Shown here: positions 12,148 through 23,330 of the stretch, piece by piece | Position numbering within the stretch: the first letter of the stretch is position 1 | Layout: each line of letters starts with the position of its first letter | Assembly (NCBI GenBank): GCA_032622095.1 | Contig: CP136065.1 | Location: 36,926,732 to 36,990,731, forward strand | Source: Siphonodentalium dalli | Taxonomy: Eukaryota > Mollusca > Scaphopoda > Gadilida > Siphonodentaliidae | Length of the DNA stretch: 64,000 nucleotides | Reading direction: 5' to 3' | Translations under genes and position numbers: made by a program | Notes under the pieces: model-generated | Told to the model about the DNA's origin: nothing | What the model saw: the letters and a program-made list of their open reading frames with translations, nothing else | The model's database searches: none

Positions 12148-12249
12148 CGAGCGATAGATACCATTCGTTACCTATGTGCATTCACCGAGAGAACTATCAA
12201 AAACAGTAGACATTATTCTGCGTCTGTTTAAAGTCCGATTTCGAACCAT

Positions 12250-12577
12250 CAAATGTCCCAACAATAACCTCATGCGTTTGATATCATTTTGTTCAGGTGT
12301 AAACAGGTATACAAACACAATTATAGTTATTTTGTATTGTCAGGAGACACCTCTCTGCCCACACGTGTTTTATATTTAATGCAGACGTGTTCTGTTGATT
12401 GGTTAGCCAATTTACAAAGCATAAGATCGATCAATATGCCAACGAAACCATCACCTTTCTGTGTGGATGGAACTGAAACCAGCCTCCGAGCGAAATTGTT
12501 CGGATTTGAATTATTGAGCGAAATGTCTGGGTTCAAAGTGAATATGAATAAGCGAGATATAGCATGACTCGGTTAAA
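12250..12577 (+). pseudogene. Non-LTR retrotransposon reverse transcriptase relic (L1/Tx1-like)
   Basis: Reading with frame changes shows successive RT motifs. CQETPLCPHVF (12338-12370) matches the 'RQGDPLSPYLF' motif. QYANETITFL (12432 on) matches the catalytic QYADDT block, with the second D changed to E and the first to N. Then VDGTETSLRAKL..FELLSEMSGFKVNMNK matches the 'lDGTe.Sl..sL..l..Fs.vSGLkvN..Kt' segment that follows. The terminal 'A*LG' (12562-12573) looks like the family's A(I/V)WLG with TGG mutated to TGA. At least two frameshifts and the mutated YADD box mean it is dead. It lies just outside MITE G copy 1. Confidence 0.7.
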
Positions 12578-12981
12578 CTGACATGGCGGCTAGTTTGTAC
12601 ATGTACAATAAGTATACGTCTATTGGTAAAGTAATGAGATGCGAGTTGACATTTTTCTCGAACGTTGATACTATACTGATAACAATTACGAATAATTATA
12701 TAATTGTAATGATATATAATAGCTTATATTAGTCGTAATATTTCGGACAGTCCAAAAAACGTTTCGCAGAATTGAGACTACCAGTCCGTTTGATAGTCTT
12801 GTCACGCAGTGGGGTCATATGGTTATGTTTGCTGTGATTATTTTGTACTTATCAAGATGTCATCAGTGACTCAAATGTTGCTTGCATAGCGCGCGTGCGA
12901 GTGATTGGTTTCTCGAAACTCGAAACCGTAATCGTAAATACGAGTATGGCAAAACGACAACTGATAGATAGAGCACATAGT

Positions 12982-13483
12982 TTAAAGGCACGTGCGGCCT
13001 TAATTGTCGAAAATATTCTTATTTGTTCCAAACACTGTAAACAGAAAAACAGTAAAACGCATACAGTTCCGTTCATATATACCACGACCATCGCGTAAAC
13101 AGCATGTTATCATAAAGACCTACTATATTTTACCTAAGCAAGAGCCTGATTGTGTTACAGAAGACAGCACAATGCTACTGGCTAAGCACACACAAATGAC
13201 ATAAACGCTCTTTATTAGTTCCATATCAGGTATCCACCAACAAAGAACGCTCTTTATGTTTTCCATCATAATATAAACAAACACCAGAAAAGTAACTTTT
13301 TACGCTTTTGTTTACATAACAATGGTCAAACATATGACCATAACATACTGTTTATGCGATATTTCTTATTTGTATACGGACAAATTCTATCTACATTTTG
13401 ATGTTCTTTCTGTTTGTGGCGGTTTTTGACGGGTGGAAATATTTTCACAGGATACCCACCGCAAAGGCCAACCGTACCTTTAA
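12982..13483 (+). mobile_element. TTAA MITE, 'AGGYACG' family, copy A
   Basis: [TTAA]AGGCACGTGCGGCC on the left and GGCCAACCGTACCT[TTAA] on the right are inverted ends with TTAA at both borders. It aligns in reverse with 26799-27329 across the full length (AAGAGCCTG.T.GTGTTACAGAA, TAAACGCTCTTTATTA.TTCCATATCAGG, TTCTTTCTG.TT.TGGCGGTTTTTGACGG). No coding frame; a non-autonomous piggyBac-like element. Confidence 0.8.
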
Positions 13484-13499
13484 CGACGTAGTACTATAT

Positions 13500-13980
13500 T
13501 AACTATTCGTATCGGTAGTAGTTCATTATGCTATATGTCAATGCGTCTAATAGAGGTTGATGCAACCCCCCTGGACGTACGCTATGACATCAGTATTCGA
13601 GCTGTTTTCAATCATATGATATTACTCATACCATATTTGGAATAGAGTAACAATGACCATTACTCATTGAATATTGAGGTCTGGCCGTGGTATATAAATT
13701 CCGTATACAAGTATTGTCGTATTTATGGACCTACTTCGATCGACAAGACTGTTCCAAGAGTGATTATTTCTTGGTGTTAACTGTTGCTCCATACCGCCAT
13801 AATGTTTTACACAGATCGCAATCTACCAATCTTGATATCAGTAAACTGGAAAAGGCCCTTGCGACGAATATCACTTTATGATCCTATGTCAAAAGTTACA
13901 AGATTTACGCGAAATCCACATTCTCAAATATTACTGGGAGAACCCTAACAGAAATAAATTTCATCGTTTGCTCTCAATTG
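13500..13980. other. Unassigned region, possible retroelement 3' part
   Basis: A 64-codon open frame (13687-13881) has no recognisable motif. Position upstream of a LINE-type tail makes a degraded retroelement likely, but nothing in the sequence proves it. Confidence 0.3.
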
Positions 13981-14212
13981 AATATTTGAGCCTTCTTAAA
14001 AAAGTTAGCATATTTATAAAACTATCTTTAACAAGGATACCACGTTAATGTACATTGCATCATGGATTCCAATATAATTTTTTGTGTATGTATTTTTATT
14101 GTTATGACTTATATGTTATGGGTGCCTTGTGTATAGTATGTATATATGTTATTGCATGTTCCAACTTAACTGTTGGCTTTGCTAATAAACAATCAATCAA
14201 TCAATCAATCTT
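13981..14212 (+). mobile_element. Probable LINE 3' end with (AATC)n tail
   Basis: AT-rich 3'UTR-like sequence ends in GCTTTGCTAATAAACAATC and a run of AATC repeats (14190-14210). A poly(A)-like AATAAA followed by short tandem tetranucleotides is the usual 3' terminus of CR1/L2-type non-LTR elements. No RT fragment is recognisable directly upstream. Confidence 0.55.
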
Positions 14213-15002
14213 TGCTAGGCCGCACTGAGACGACCAGACATCATCAGTTGAACCCACTGCCCCGTGCCGTAATACAGGCAGTGAAAAGGATTTCCTTTAA
14301 AAAGAGATGGACAACAATATAACAACTATTAGAGTATTGGAATATTTGTTCATATACCGGGCTTATTTTTTTGAAACTCACTTGGAGAAAAAATTATCAC
14401 ATATCCACGCCATATTCTCTTTCTTACCTGGCGCACACAGGCAGAGTCTATATATCCAGTACATTTCTCGCCGGGGAAACAACTTGGTTACCATTCACCA
14501 AATCATTTGCGCAGGCCACAGTATTAACACACCGTGCTGGCCTGTATTCGCAGGAAAATCTTGACCCTGCAAATGTAACTACAATTAAAGAACGTCCATT
14601 TAGACACACGAAATTGTGCCCAAAAGTTATTGTCAACCTATTGCGTCACACTACATTTTGACAAATGACAAAATAGCGACAATACCCTTAAAAAGGAGAC
14701 AAATATGAAACCGATAAAAACACCAACCACCTTTGGGAGCATGTGGTATTTGACTTTTCTCGTCGGGAAACACGTTTGTGAATTTTTTCGTCCACTTTTC
14801 ATCCATGTATTAGTAGTGACCATTCAGCTGCCAGGAGTTTTTATGCTGATCATAGCTTGTGGTCCCAGGGAAATCACTATACTAATTTGTATTTGGTGCA
14901 TTATAACCACATTAAATAAACTATATCAATACAGACATCCATATAAAGGAGGAGACCTCTCTTCCCCAAATAATTTTTAATAAAATCAATAGATAAAAAA
15001 TA
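14213..15002. other. Unassigned region with a 91-codon frame
   Basis: The frame 14705-14980 (+) has two hydrophobic stretches (about residues 28-45 and 50-65) and is followed by TTTAATAAAATC, a possible poly(A) signal at 14978-14985. I cannot connect it to a family, there is no splice or homology support, and chance is likely. Confidence 0.25.
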
Positions 15003-15195
15003 ATAACCAGGTCCATCAGGACATTATTTCATCGCGCCAAATTGAACGCGAACACAGGACATAGCCTTTGTATTGGACTTAATCCGTGTAAACACATGAT
15101 GGCTCCGCTTACGACCTCAATAAGGCAAGTGTGTCAATGCTATCTGGTTTCGTAGCAGTTCAACGAATTCCCGTCATGTCCAATATGCAGATCGT
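15003..15195 (+). repeat. Diverged direct repeat, copy 1
   Basis: Shares with 16049-16235 the order ACCAGGTCCAT...ATTATT.C.TCGC.CC..AATTG...CACAGG...CTCAATAAG.CA.GTG.GTCAATRCTATCTG.TTTC...CAGTTCAA.GAATTC.CGTCA. The pair is about 1,045 bp apart and could be LTR remnants or two copies of a dispersed repeat. It is followed by a ~57-bp tandem pair (GTAATATGTACTATGTATAC, from about 15198 and 15254). Confidence 0.6.
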
Positions 15196-15405
15196 AATAT
15201 GTACTATGTATACATGTATTTACTTGGTACCCCCGTCCACTATACCCCATATGTAATATGTACTATGTATACATGTATATACTCGGTACCCCGTCCACTA
15301 TACCCAGATGTAATTCGTGTCGATACTGGATGCTGGCTACTCAGTTAAATTTTAAAACAGGCTTTTAATAAATTAAATTGTTTTGCCATTTTTATCTGAC
15401 ATCTG

Positions 15406-15408
<3 letters not shown>

Positions 15409-15475
<67 letters not shown>
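15409..15475. repeat. (CA)n microsatellite
   Basis: Uninterrupted CA dinucleotide run of about 33 repeats. Confidence 0.98.
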
Positions 15476-15480
<5 letters not shown>

Positions 15481-15797
15481 AAGGGTGCTTACACAATAGT
15501 ACCATAATTCTGCAAGTTAGCACTATCGCACTTCTTCGGACTTATGCTACTGGTCTGGTTATATATGTACAATGCCAGGACAAAGCATCGCAGTATTCTT
15601 GAGGTACACATCATTAGTTGTTTTTTGGGGGGAGGGTCTTACTCTATATTTAGGTGTTCATTTATCGGGCAAACATCCATCACAAAAGTTATAATTTTTT
15701 TTATCCCTCCACGTTTTCCTTTCAAGATAATGTATAAGAGTGTGCCATATGTATTCACAATCTACGGAGTCGCACCCAACTGATCAGAATCACAGTA

Positions 15798-15868
15798 CAT
15801 ACCCGGTCACACTTAATACATACCCGGTCACACTTAATACATACCCGGTCACACTTAATACATACCCG
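15798..15868. repeat. 21-bp tandem repeat
   Basis: Three and a half perfect copies of CATACCCGGTCACACTTAATA-type units. Confidence 0.95.
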
Positions 15869-16048
15869 TTTTATTGAGCTTAATCAAGTTCAATGTCTGG
15901 GCTTCAGTGTTCTTGTGATGAAGTGCACGTTTCGGGAGGAACTTATTGTAGTGTTCAGTTACTGAACAAACATCTATTCCAAACGTAATTAAGCTATTGC
16001 TCTATCATTCACAGATGTTCGGACTTTCATGTCAATGGAATAAAAGTA

Positions 16049-16235
16049 TGAACCAGGTCCATTCACAAATTATTACGTCGCACCCAACTGATTGCGAGCA
16101 CAGGGCACAACCTTCACCCAGCTTAATCAAAGTAAATCCGTGGGAGCGCCGTTTACTATCTCAATAAGACACGTGCGTCAATACTATCTGATTTCTTGGC
16201 AATTCAATGAATTCACGTCAGATCAGATATGCAGA
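16049..16235 (+). repeat. Diverged direct repeat, copy 2
   Basis: Partner of 15003-15195. A part of its leading sequence (GTCGCACCCAACTGAT) also occurs at about 15768-15783, so the intervening ~850 bp contains further fragments of the same repeat. Confidence 0.6.
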
Positions 16236-16556
16236 CTGTTTCCCAAACCAGTATTCCAGATGTATTCCCGACCATTATATGTTTACAAATATCGCATAAT
16301 GATCCGATACTGAGGAGCTGAGTTTATTATTAGCCAGCTTAAATCAGAGTATCGATACAGGAATTATGTATGAGGGAGCGAAGGTGAGAAAATATTGTAT
16401 TTGATGGCAAGCCAATCTAGTAACGAATTCGTTAGTTTGTGATCAGGTTTACGGGCGTTTTTAACTCTATAATAATATATCCACACATCGCTTTCTTCTC
16501 GCGCATCTAACTTAACTCTATTACACGCTGTCTAACATATCATATCTCATATCAGC

Positions 16557-17062
16557 GCGTTGCACTCTCTCCGTTGCACTCGAGAAGCCACAAAAGTAAT
16601 CCCGCAGTTGAGAAAGTTGGACCGACTTATAAAACTGAATTTGATGTCAATAAAATGCAGATTGTTCAGAGGGGACATGATTGAGACGTTCAAGCTAATG
16701 AAGAAGATGTACAATGTCAGCCCTGACAAACTCTTGGAGAGAGGCCTATGCGCAAATACCCCTGGACGTTGCCTGAAATTACAAATGCCGAGGTCAGAAA
16801 AAGACATAGCAAAATACGTCTTTGCACAAAGGGTGACTACACAGTGGAAAAGATTATATATATCGGCTTTATCGTCGAAGTCGAGAACCTTGGCGAATTC
16901 AAAACATCAGATGCACACCACTATGATTTGAAGTACCAGTTCAACCCATAAATTGTGACGGACGCTGATAACATTGTAAAATTATATTATTATGTTCAAT
17001 TTGCATTTCGGAACTACAATCGAATGACTTGTTCCGGATTATGATCATGATGATGATAATGT
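16557..17062 (+). pseudogene. 3' end of a CR1/L2-like non-LTR retrotransposon (RT C-terminus and 3'UTR)
   Basis: The frame from 16560 reads REATKVIPQLRKL, then RLFRGDMIETFKLMKKMYNV, then TPGRCLKLQMPR and YVFAQRVTTQW. These match the conserved C-terminal block of CR1/L2/jockey-like reverse transcriptases ('RRATKLIPeLr.l.Y..RL..L.L..L..RR.RGDMIE.fKi', 'TRGHslkL.kpr', 'FFsqRV...WN.LP'). Near 16865 the frame shifts; the next frame gives ENLGEFKTSDAHHYDLKYQF and stops at 16949-16951. A GATGATGATAA-type tail at about 17047-17062 is consistent with the element's microsatellite end. Only the 3' part is present, as for the usual 5'-truncated LINE insertions. Confidence 0.85.
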
Positions 17063-17208
17063 AACCTTGGACATTTAATTTGTGTTATGTTTTTCTTTGA
17101 TCCATGACCATTTTACATGATATTGAGAAAATAATAACAGAATATACGCACGATTGCTAGAAGGAATGCGATATGCGATACATATATTATAAGTTACAGG
17201 GCGAGTTG

Positions 17209-17323
17209 TTGTCGGATGCGGTGTCATAAGAGGCGAAGTGAGAATAATATCGGGTGAGGCGCTACCCCAGCCCGATATTAATATCGCTGAGTCCCATATG
17301 ACATGTCACCGTAGCCGGCAACT
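17209..17323. repeat. Imperfect palindrome
   Basis: GTTGTCGGATGCGGTG pairs with CACCGTAGCCGGCAAC, and the inner AATATCGGG...CCCGATATT also pairs. Probably a member of the long-palindrome elements found at 44.1, 52.2, 57.0 and 63.6 kb. Confidence 0.75.
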
Positions 17324-17855
17324 ATAAGACTCCTGGAACGAGTGTATCATACTTTCCAGATGAGAATTTGAATTACTTGTATACGAAGTTCATTATATTA
17401 TGGGGCCATTAACTTATGTAACGTCACAGTGACACGCAACATGGTCGTTGAACGTCAACGAATTGAGTCAATGCATGGCTAATCACCAGAAGTAGGACAA
17501 CACATTGAGTTTGATAGTTAATTTATGAGTCTTTAGAATTCCTCAAATATATCACATGGTACTATACCTTTAAATTCGTAGAAAATTATTTGACAGATAT
17601 CCCTTTTCTTGGCGCCAAAATACACCGTAAATACCACCGAGGTGGCAGAGTTCCAAGAAAAACAAAAGGGCGTCAATCGACCCCATATGGATCCATATAC
17701 ACTTTGTGGCTTTCAATATGTGGTCGGTTTCAATCAAGGTGAACCTAATATACCCTCATTTCCTGTCAGTAGATCTCCATTTATATTGGTCAATATAATA
17801 GGCCAACATAAGTACATGTACACTATATGTACAGCGATCTCCCAATTGGCGCCTA
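17324..17855. other. Unassigned region
   Basis: No gene or repeat recognised. The open frame starting at 17609 owes its second half to the following triplet repeat. Confidence 0.4.
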
Positions 17856-18200
17856 ATCGTCATCGTCAACATCGTCACCAGCATTGTAATCATCGCCAAC
17901 AGTATTGTCACCGTCATCATCACCGTCATCGGTGAGCGTCACAAATATTATCATCTCTATCATTATCGTCATCGTCGACGCGAACATCACCATGATCACC
18001 CTTGGCATCAGCATCATCATAGTCATCGCCAGCACACCACATCGCTGTCGTCCGTCGTGGTCATAACAGTCATCGTTGTTGTCGTCATTATAGGCATCAT
18101 CATCATCATCATCATCACCTTCTGAATTCATAATCATTGTTCTCACGATTGTTATCACTATCGTCTTCGCGTCCTCGCTATTAGCACCATCATCATCGTC
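17856..18200. repeat. Imperfect CATCGT/CATCAC triplet repeat
   Basis: Interspersed CAT, CGT, CAC and CAG triplets, including pure (CAT)n near 18090-18116. On the minus strand this gives an Asp-rich frame (121 aa), a low-complexity artefact. Confidence 0.9.
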
Positions 18201-19880
18201 GACGGCATTACCATACAACTCACCAGAAAATGCTCAACAGCTACAACTGTAACTTCGTCATCTTTACCAAATATAAATATAAATAAGGCTGCATCATATT
18301 AGCATCTAAAAATACCGGTTAATTACCCTAATTGAGGAACATAATCGGCGGAGGGATGCAACATCGGCCATGTTAAATACGTCGTCAAGAGTATAAATTG
18401 TCTCCGGTTACTATATTTTACGGGGAATAAGATAATTTCTAGCATCCACAGAGTTGTCGCATTCGAACAAGAAATACAGTTCATCGCCAATGCGATTTTA
18501 TCAAGAATGACTGATTATTACACATATAAACGATTTACTTTTCGGAATTCCCGGCACCTCGATTAGAATAAATGATTGTTTTTTCAAGATTGTCCATCGA
18601 TTTATAACTGCGACAAAACGATTCGAAGTCGGATAGATTTTGGTTCTAGCACCTCCCACCCCAAACCCCCTTACACACTCCTTGAGATTGTAAATATGTT
18701 TAACCTATATATGATCTTGTTTTCGTTTTTTTCCCGCCGTTTTGTTAATGTATGAATAACATTATGGTAAACCGGGAGAGGGGCTAGGTAAGTTTCCGTA
18801 ACTTGTCCCCAACCCCTTTTGTATCATGCCTAATATACAACTAAAGTATGTTTAAAGAAAGGTCGCCAATGTTATACCTATTGCACAAGGGACCTGTTTC
18901 CATGCGAGGGGCAAGATTCCCCCAAGGTGGCACCCTGTTAGTGGTGGGGTGCATCCCTAGACTGGGCCCCGGACTATAAACCTTGCCATCGCTCTGCTTT
19001 GGACGTCGTTATTATATGGGAGGGCACGTCACAGAGCGATAGCGCCGTAGTGTTTCACATATGAGCCAGGGACGAGTCAAGGTGCATCCCGTGAAGGTAG
19101 TGTATGAGATTTAGTGTTACAACTAAGGTGGCCGTATTGGTTGAGCCATCGCAAAAGCAATCATTTTGGAGGATGATGCAAAATACAATATACATGTATG
19201 TATACACACAGAAGAAATCTCTCATTTGCTCATTATGAAAACTCACTACAGATTTTTAAATATTACAACTATCGTCTTGATGCAAAAATAAGTAGTCAAA
19301 TGCTATTTAAAAATTTTCTCACACGGCTTGTCAAACACGTGCATTTGGTAATTATGCCAAGCAGTGTACATATATATTCGCACAAGAATGGGCACTTGAA
19401 TATTTATATTTCTGGGTCTGCAACTGGGTAACGCTATTGCTACCTGGGTGCTTTGGTCTGCATATATCTCTCATAAATCGGCCTGCGAACAATTGGTGAA
19501 TCTGTTTTACAAAATGGTTCCTTGCATTTCATTCATTTTTCGTTTTTGTCGTGATTAACTACAGGGGTGAATTTAAATGCATGCCCATCTGCTTTGTATT
19601 GCTATCAATTTGCTATCTGTTTTATATGCATGTGTTTGAAATGTGTCAGTCTCTTGGTGATCATGATCCCAATCAACACTCTCGCTCTGTTTCGGGCGAT
19701 TATTTCACTAATTTTGTTCGGTTTTTCATCTTGTTCACCCTGATCGTTAAACAGTAAATTGTTGCTTCGGTTGTTCATGGTTCCGGCTCTCTTATTCGTG
19801 ATATGACATAGCGGCTAAACCGACGATAAAAAAACGAAACAAACAAATTCGCCCTTGACACAGGATTTTTTAATTCAATA
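18201..19880. other. Unassigned region
   Basis: About 1.7 kb without a recognisable gene. A short inverted pair ATCGCTCTG/CAGAGCGAT brackets 18989-19042. Small open frames (19055-19757) have no family resemblance. Confidence 0.45.
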
Positions 19881-19881
19881 T

Positions 19882-19974
<93 letters not shown>

Positions 19975-20016
19975 CTCCTCTCTCTATATCTCTCTCTATC
20001 TCTCTATCTCTCTCTC
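19881..20016. repeat. (CT)n microsatellite
   Basis: TCTCTC run of about 135 bp with TA/TC interruptions toward the right end. Confidence 0.97.
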
Positions 20017-20505
20017 CCCTGAGATGACATATTTGCTCGATCCTATTTGCAAGGGCAATCTCGATAAAACTATTATGTGCTCTCGCTGCCACAATATTTC
20101 ACGAAATGGCAATGTGACAATGGGTCTGCCAGTTGATCATCCGTCCAGGTGTTGCTCTGATAGGTACATTACATTATGTGTTCGACACACCTCCTGCAGT
20201 TGGTGTTACAGGTAGTCGGAATTGGATATATATGTGGCCCATACTTTGCGATAGCTATGGGTGATGTGTTGATATTCAAGACATCTATATTGTACCGACA
20301 CTAAAAATTTATCATAGCAATTGTTCACTGTAACAACCATGATATCCACACCAGTCTCGAATCTAATGTTAGTCGATTGGTGGACCAGTGGCTGCCCAGT
20401 GTTCAAAATCTTAGATGGTGAGTTATCGATAAGCGACGATGGTTTTCCACCATGTCGAACATGCTTCCATCTACTCTTCATATCCACACAGAAATGTTCA
20501 TGAAT
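20017..20505. other. Unassigned region
   Basis: A minus-strand frame of 132 codons spans 20206-20604 but runs through the palindrome at 20509 and shows no motif. I see no gene. Confidence 0.4.
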
Positions 20506-20508
20506 ATT

Positions 20509-20541
20509 TATCCCCCACCGAATACAATTCGGCGGGGGATA
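20509..20541. repeat. Short GC-rich palindrome with CCGTCCGTCC flank
   Basis: ATCCCCCACCGAATAC pairs with the following ATTCGGCGGGGGAT, then GTTCCGTCCGTCCGCCCG. This pattern resembles the start of a dispersed repeat rather than a gene element. Confidence 0.6.
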
Positions 20542-20929
20542 TAGGAATGTGTTCCGTCCGTCCGCCCGAAAAGTTGTCCGGGGATTATTTCGAACGGATT
20601 TCACATATTTTATGTATGTGAATTCACAAAAGAGAATCTGAAATGAGTTCGCAAACTATAGGCATGGTCGTATATTCTTACCAAGAATTACTGCCATTAG
20701 ATCTGATTAAATTGTATGATTTTTTTGGGGTGTTGCAATTTTAAGCCCTATCTAAAACAAGTATTAACCGATCTCAAACATATATTAAACGGACATGGCT
20801 CGTCCAAACTTCAAAATTATGTCCACGTAATTAGGAAGTAAAAGATAGGTTGACAAAAGCACGAAATATTGATATACCGGCTTCACTTTCTTTGGAAAAT
20901 ACTTGAATGGTAATTTTGCAGCTGTTTTC

Positions 20930-21190
20930 AATATTTCGCATGGTAGTGAAACAAACGCTCTTCGTTTATACCATATCAGGAATAGACTAACACGGAACGC
21001 TCTTTTCTGTTCCATGTCGTGCAAGTGACTCTTGTTTGTTTGGGACCCAAATACCTCATTGAAAGTTGTTGTGTGACGTCAATGCATCTTCCCGGGAAAT
21101 ATAATGTCGGTAAAGGTAGTTAAAGTATTTATCGACCATTCGACCTATTTAAAATAAAAAATAAAAATCGAATATTATTAGGTAAATTTA
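20930..21190 (+). repeat. Dispersed repeat D, copy 1
   Basis: Shares with 26520-26798 the words AAACGCTCT, ACCATATCAGG.ATAGA.TAACACGG, CGCTCTTTTCTGTTCCATG, TTGTTTGGGACCCAAA, GACGTCAATG and AAGTATTTATCGACC. Non-coding. Confidence 0.75.
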
Positions 21191-21970
21191 TCAGGTAAAT
21201 TTTGAACATGCCCATCCCCAACTTTGCCCACCTAGGCAGAGGATATACCGCCGTCGGCGACTGCTTGTTTAAGTACATTCCGTGGCAAATTTCGGCTTCA
21301 TTTGGGCTACTGACCAAAGTGTACGGCTGATGCCATTGTTATACGATAAGCATACATGAATCTTTGAAGTTGCGAACATTTTGTGGAGCAATACAATTGC
21401 CACTGTCAGTTATAAAATGAACTACAACGGGCAAGCAATGGACACTCATACATACTTACCGTGCCTCCATAAATCTGAAATATAGACCAACAATGTTAAA
21501 TGCAACCGCCCTGTAGCGGCATCTCTGTATTAAATCATAGTAAACATACTGTTATTCAGTAGACAAAATGTAATGTTGATGTGAAGCACATCCCGATATC
21601 ATTATTGACATCGTGCATCAAAGCATTGTGCGAATATTGATGAAACGAGGTTCCCAGAAGTTGGTAAACATGTTGAACGAAATGCACCATACTTTGGAGT
21701 GCAAGTGTATTTATGAATCACTATCAGTACACATTGCTTAGGTTAAACCGTTACTCGCATTAAGACCCACCACTTATCGTTATTTGACACCCGTGCGTGG
21801 GTGGGTTTCCATGACACCCCAAACTGTTATTGCCACTAAAATCACCCCTAGACACCACATGGGCGGTTTATTAACACCCCAGTCCCCAGTAACTTCGGAT
21901 CTACGTACATGTGCGTATAGACAATATGTTTGTTCTTGCATTACCTCTCCGTATTAATCAATAAGGAAAA
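21191..21970. other. Unassigned region
   Basis: No gene recognised. CACCCGTGCGTGGGTGGG and repeated ACACCCC words occur at 21787-21890. Confidence 0.4.
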
Positions 21971-22298
21971 CGAATGCGCATATATAAGAGAATGCATTGG
22001 CCTAACAATTTTTTATCCTTTTTTTTAAATAATTGTTTCTGAAAAAATTTAGGACATAAAATAATAAAAAAACATCCATTACCCTGCAGGGAGCCCCACA
22101 CATATATATAAGCATATATAAGAGTGTCGTCTGCTCATGTTTGTCTGGGCTCTGTATGGGTGAAATTATAAAATTGTTAAAGAATACAAGAAAAAATTAT
22201 TAAAATTGTAAAAAATTGTTAGGCCAATGCATTCTCTTATATATGCGAGGCGACCTATGGTCGACTCGCATATATAAGAGAATGCATTGGCACAGGGT
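21971..22298. mobile_element. Double-hairpin element (left hairpin truncated)
   Basis: The left side keeps only half a hairpin (GCATATATAAGAGAATGCATTGG, 21977-22001), followed by CCTAACAATTTTTTAT and an AT-rich spacer with a foreign segment (CCCTGCAGGGAGCCCC...). The right side is the full hairpin 22223-22291 ending in CACAGGGT. The spacer ends AAAATTGTTAGGCC, the inverse of its start. Confidence 0.8.
22223..22291. repeat. DH hairpin (complete)
   Basis: 69-bp near-perfect palindrome: GCCAATGCATTCTC... centre CGACCTATGGTCG ...GAGAATGCATTGGC. Right-end orientation. Confidence 0.95.
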
Positions 22299-23144
22299 AA
22301 AAAAAATCCAGCTGGATCGTTCCGCATTCTCAACAATTCAAGTCCAATGCAAAGCCCCAAAATCAAAACAAGACAAGAATTAACCGTCCACCAAACTCAC
22401 GACTGAAAGACATTCAAGAAAATCAAGATAGGATTTAAGGGCGAGCTCTGCTGAGACCACAATCGTCCTTGTGCCGCCCTTTGTGTGGGCAGACAAATCC
22501 TTCTCTTCTTGATCAACGTCATTTGTAACAGACTCTCATCACGATGACAACACCTCGCATTTTAGTCGGATGCCAACAAAAATGAAATGATCACATAAGA
22601 TTTCCAGTCTCAATAGCGCTAAAAATTAAAGAGCGATCCCAAAATATGATTGTTTCTATTCTCGTATTATTAAGGGGGGTTACTTATGTTCGGGGTTGCC
22701 TAAATTTGCGACAGGGTGTGTTTGTGCTTGAACGTTGCATGCAGTGGTGTTAATTAATGTATATAATATACAGGGGCTCTAGTGGAGTGTAGCGAAAGAA
22801 CGTGGGTAATTAATTGGTTGATCACGAGAATCTTCGGGACGATTTTATAAATGTGAAGGTTTCTTCAAGAAGTACGGAATTGTCGTTGACATTTAGCGTA
22901 ATGTCGCAAGCAAAAGAGCTTTATGAAAAGCTATTTGCAATGATTTCAAGGTGCCGATCAGTTCGGCTCTTTTCCTTGTTGTATACACATCTCAAGATTA
23001 ACTTAAAATATTAGAATATGGTTTCTTTCGACGAGCACCAAGTATCCACATATGCTTATACAAATTGATTATATATATTCGGAAAAACTTATATATATCT
23101 CACGAAAATGTATGGTCCGATTTGACACTTAGTAAAACAATCCA
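22299..23144. other. Unassigned region
   Basis: No gene or clear repeat. The 66-codon frame at 22814-23014 has no recognisable motif. Confidence 0.4.
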
Positions 23145-23330
23145 CTAACCCTTTCGTGATGGGATCTGCGGTGGTGCGGAATTAAAAACCATGTACCAGT
23201 CTTATATATTCGAGTTTCCCACATGGAGCGTCGCATATATAAGAGAATGCCCCAGTTGACAATGGCAAGGTAAATATTGTTAGGCTAATGGAATACTCGC
23301 ATATATAAGAAAATGCATTGGCACATGGTT
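23145..23330. mobile_element. Degenerate TTAA/double-hairpin element
   Basis: The left end CTAACCCTTTCGTGATGGGATCTGC matches the left TIR of the element at 62338 (TTAACCCTTTCGTGACGGG). Two decayed hairpin halves (CGCATATATAAGAGAATGC at 23232-23250, CGCATATATAAGAAAATGC at 23297-23315) and GGCACATGG follow. The right TIR is not recognisable. Confidence 0.6.

Noticed and set aside
14705-14980. 91-codon hydrophobic frame as a membrane protein gene
   Set aside because: Not recognised, no splice or homology support; listed only as part of an unassigned region.
16547-16807. Minus-strand 86-codon frame
   Set aside because: Antisense shadow of the CR1/L2-like RT relic.
17853-18218. 121-codon Asp-rich acidic protein on the minus strand
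   Set aside because: Low-complexity GAT/GAC triplet tract.
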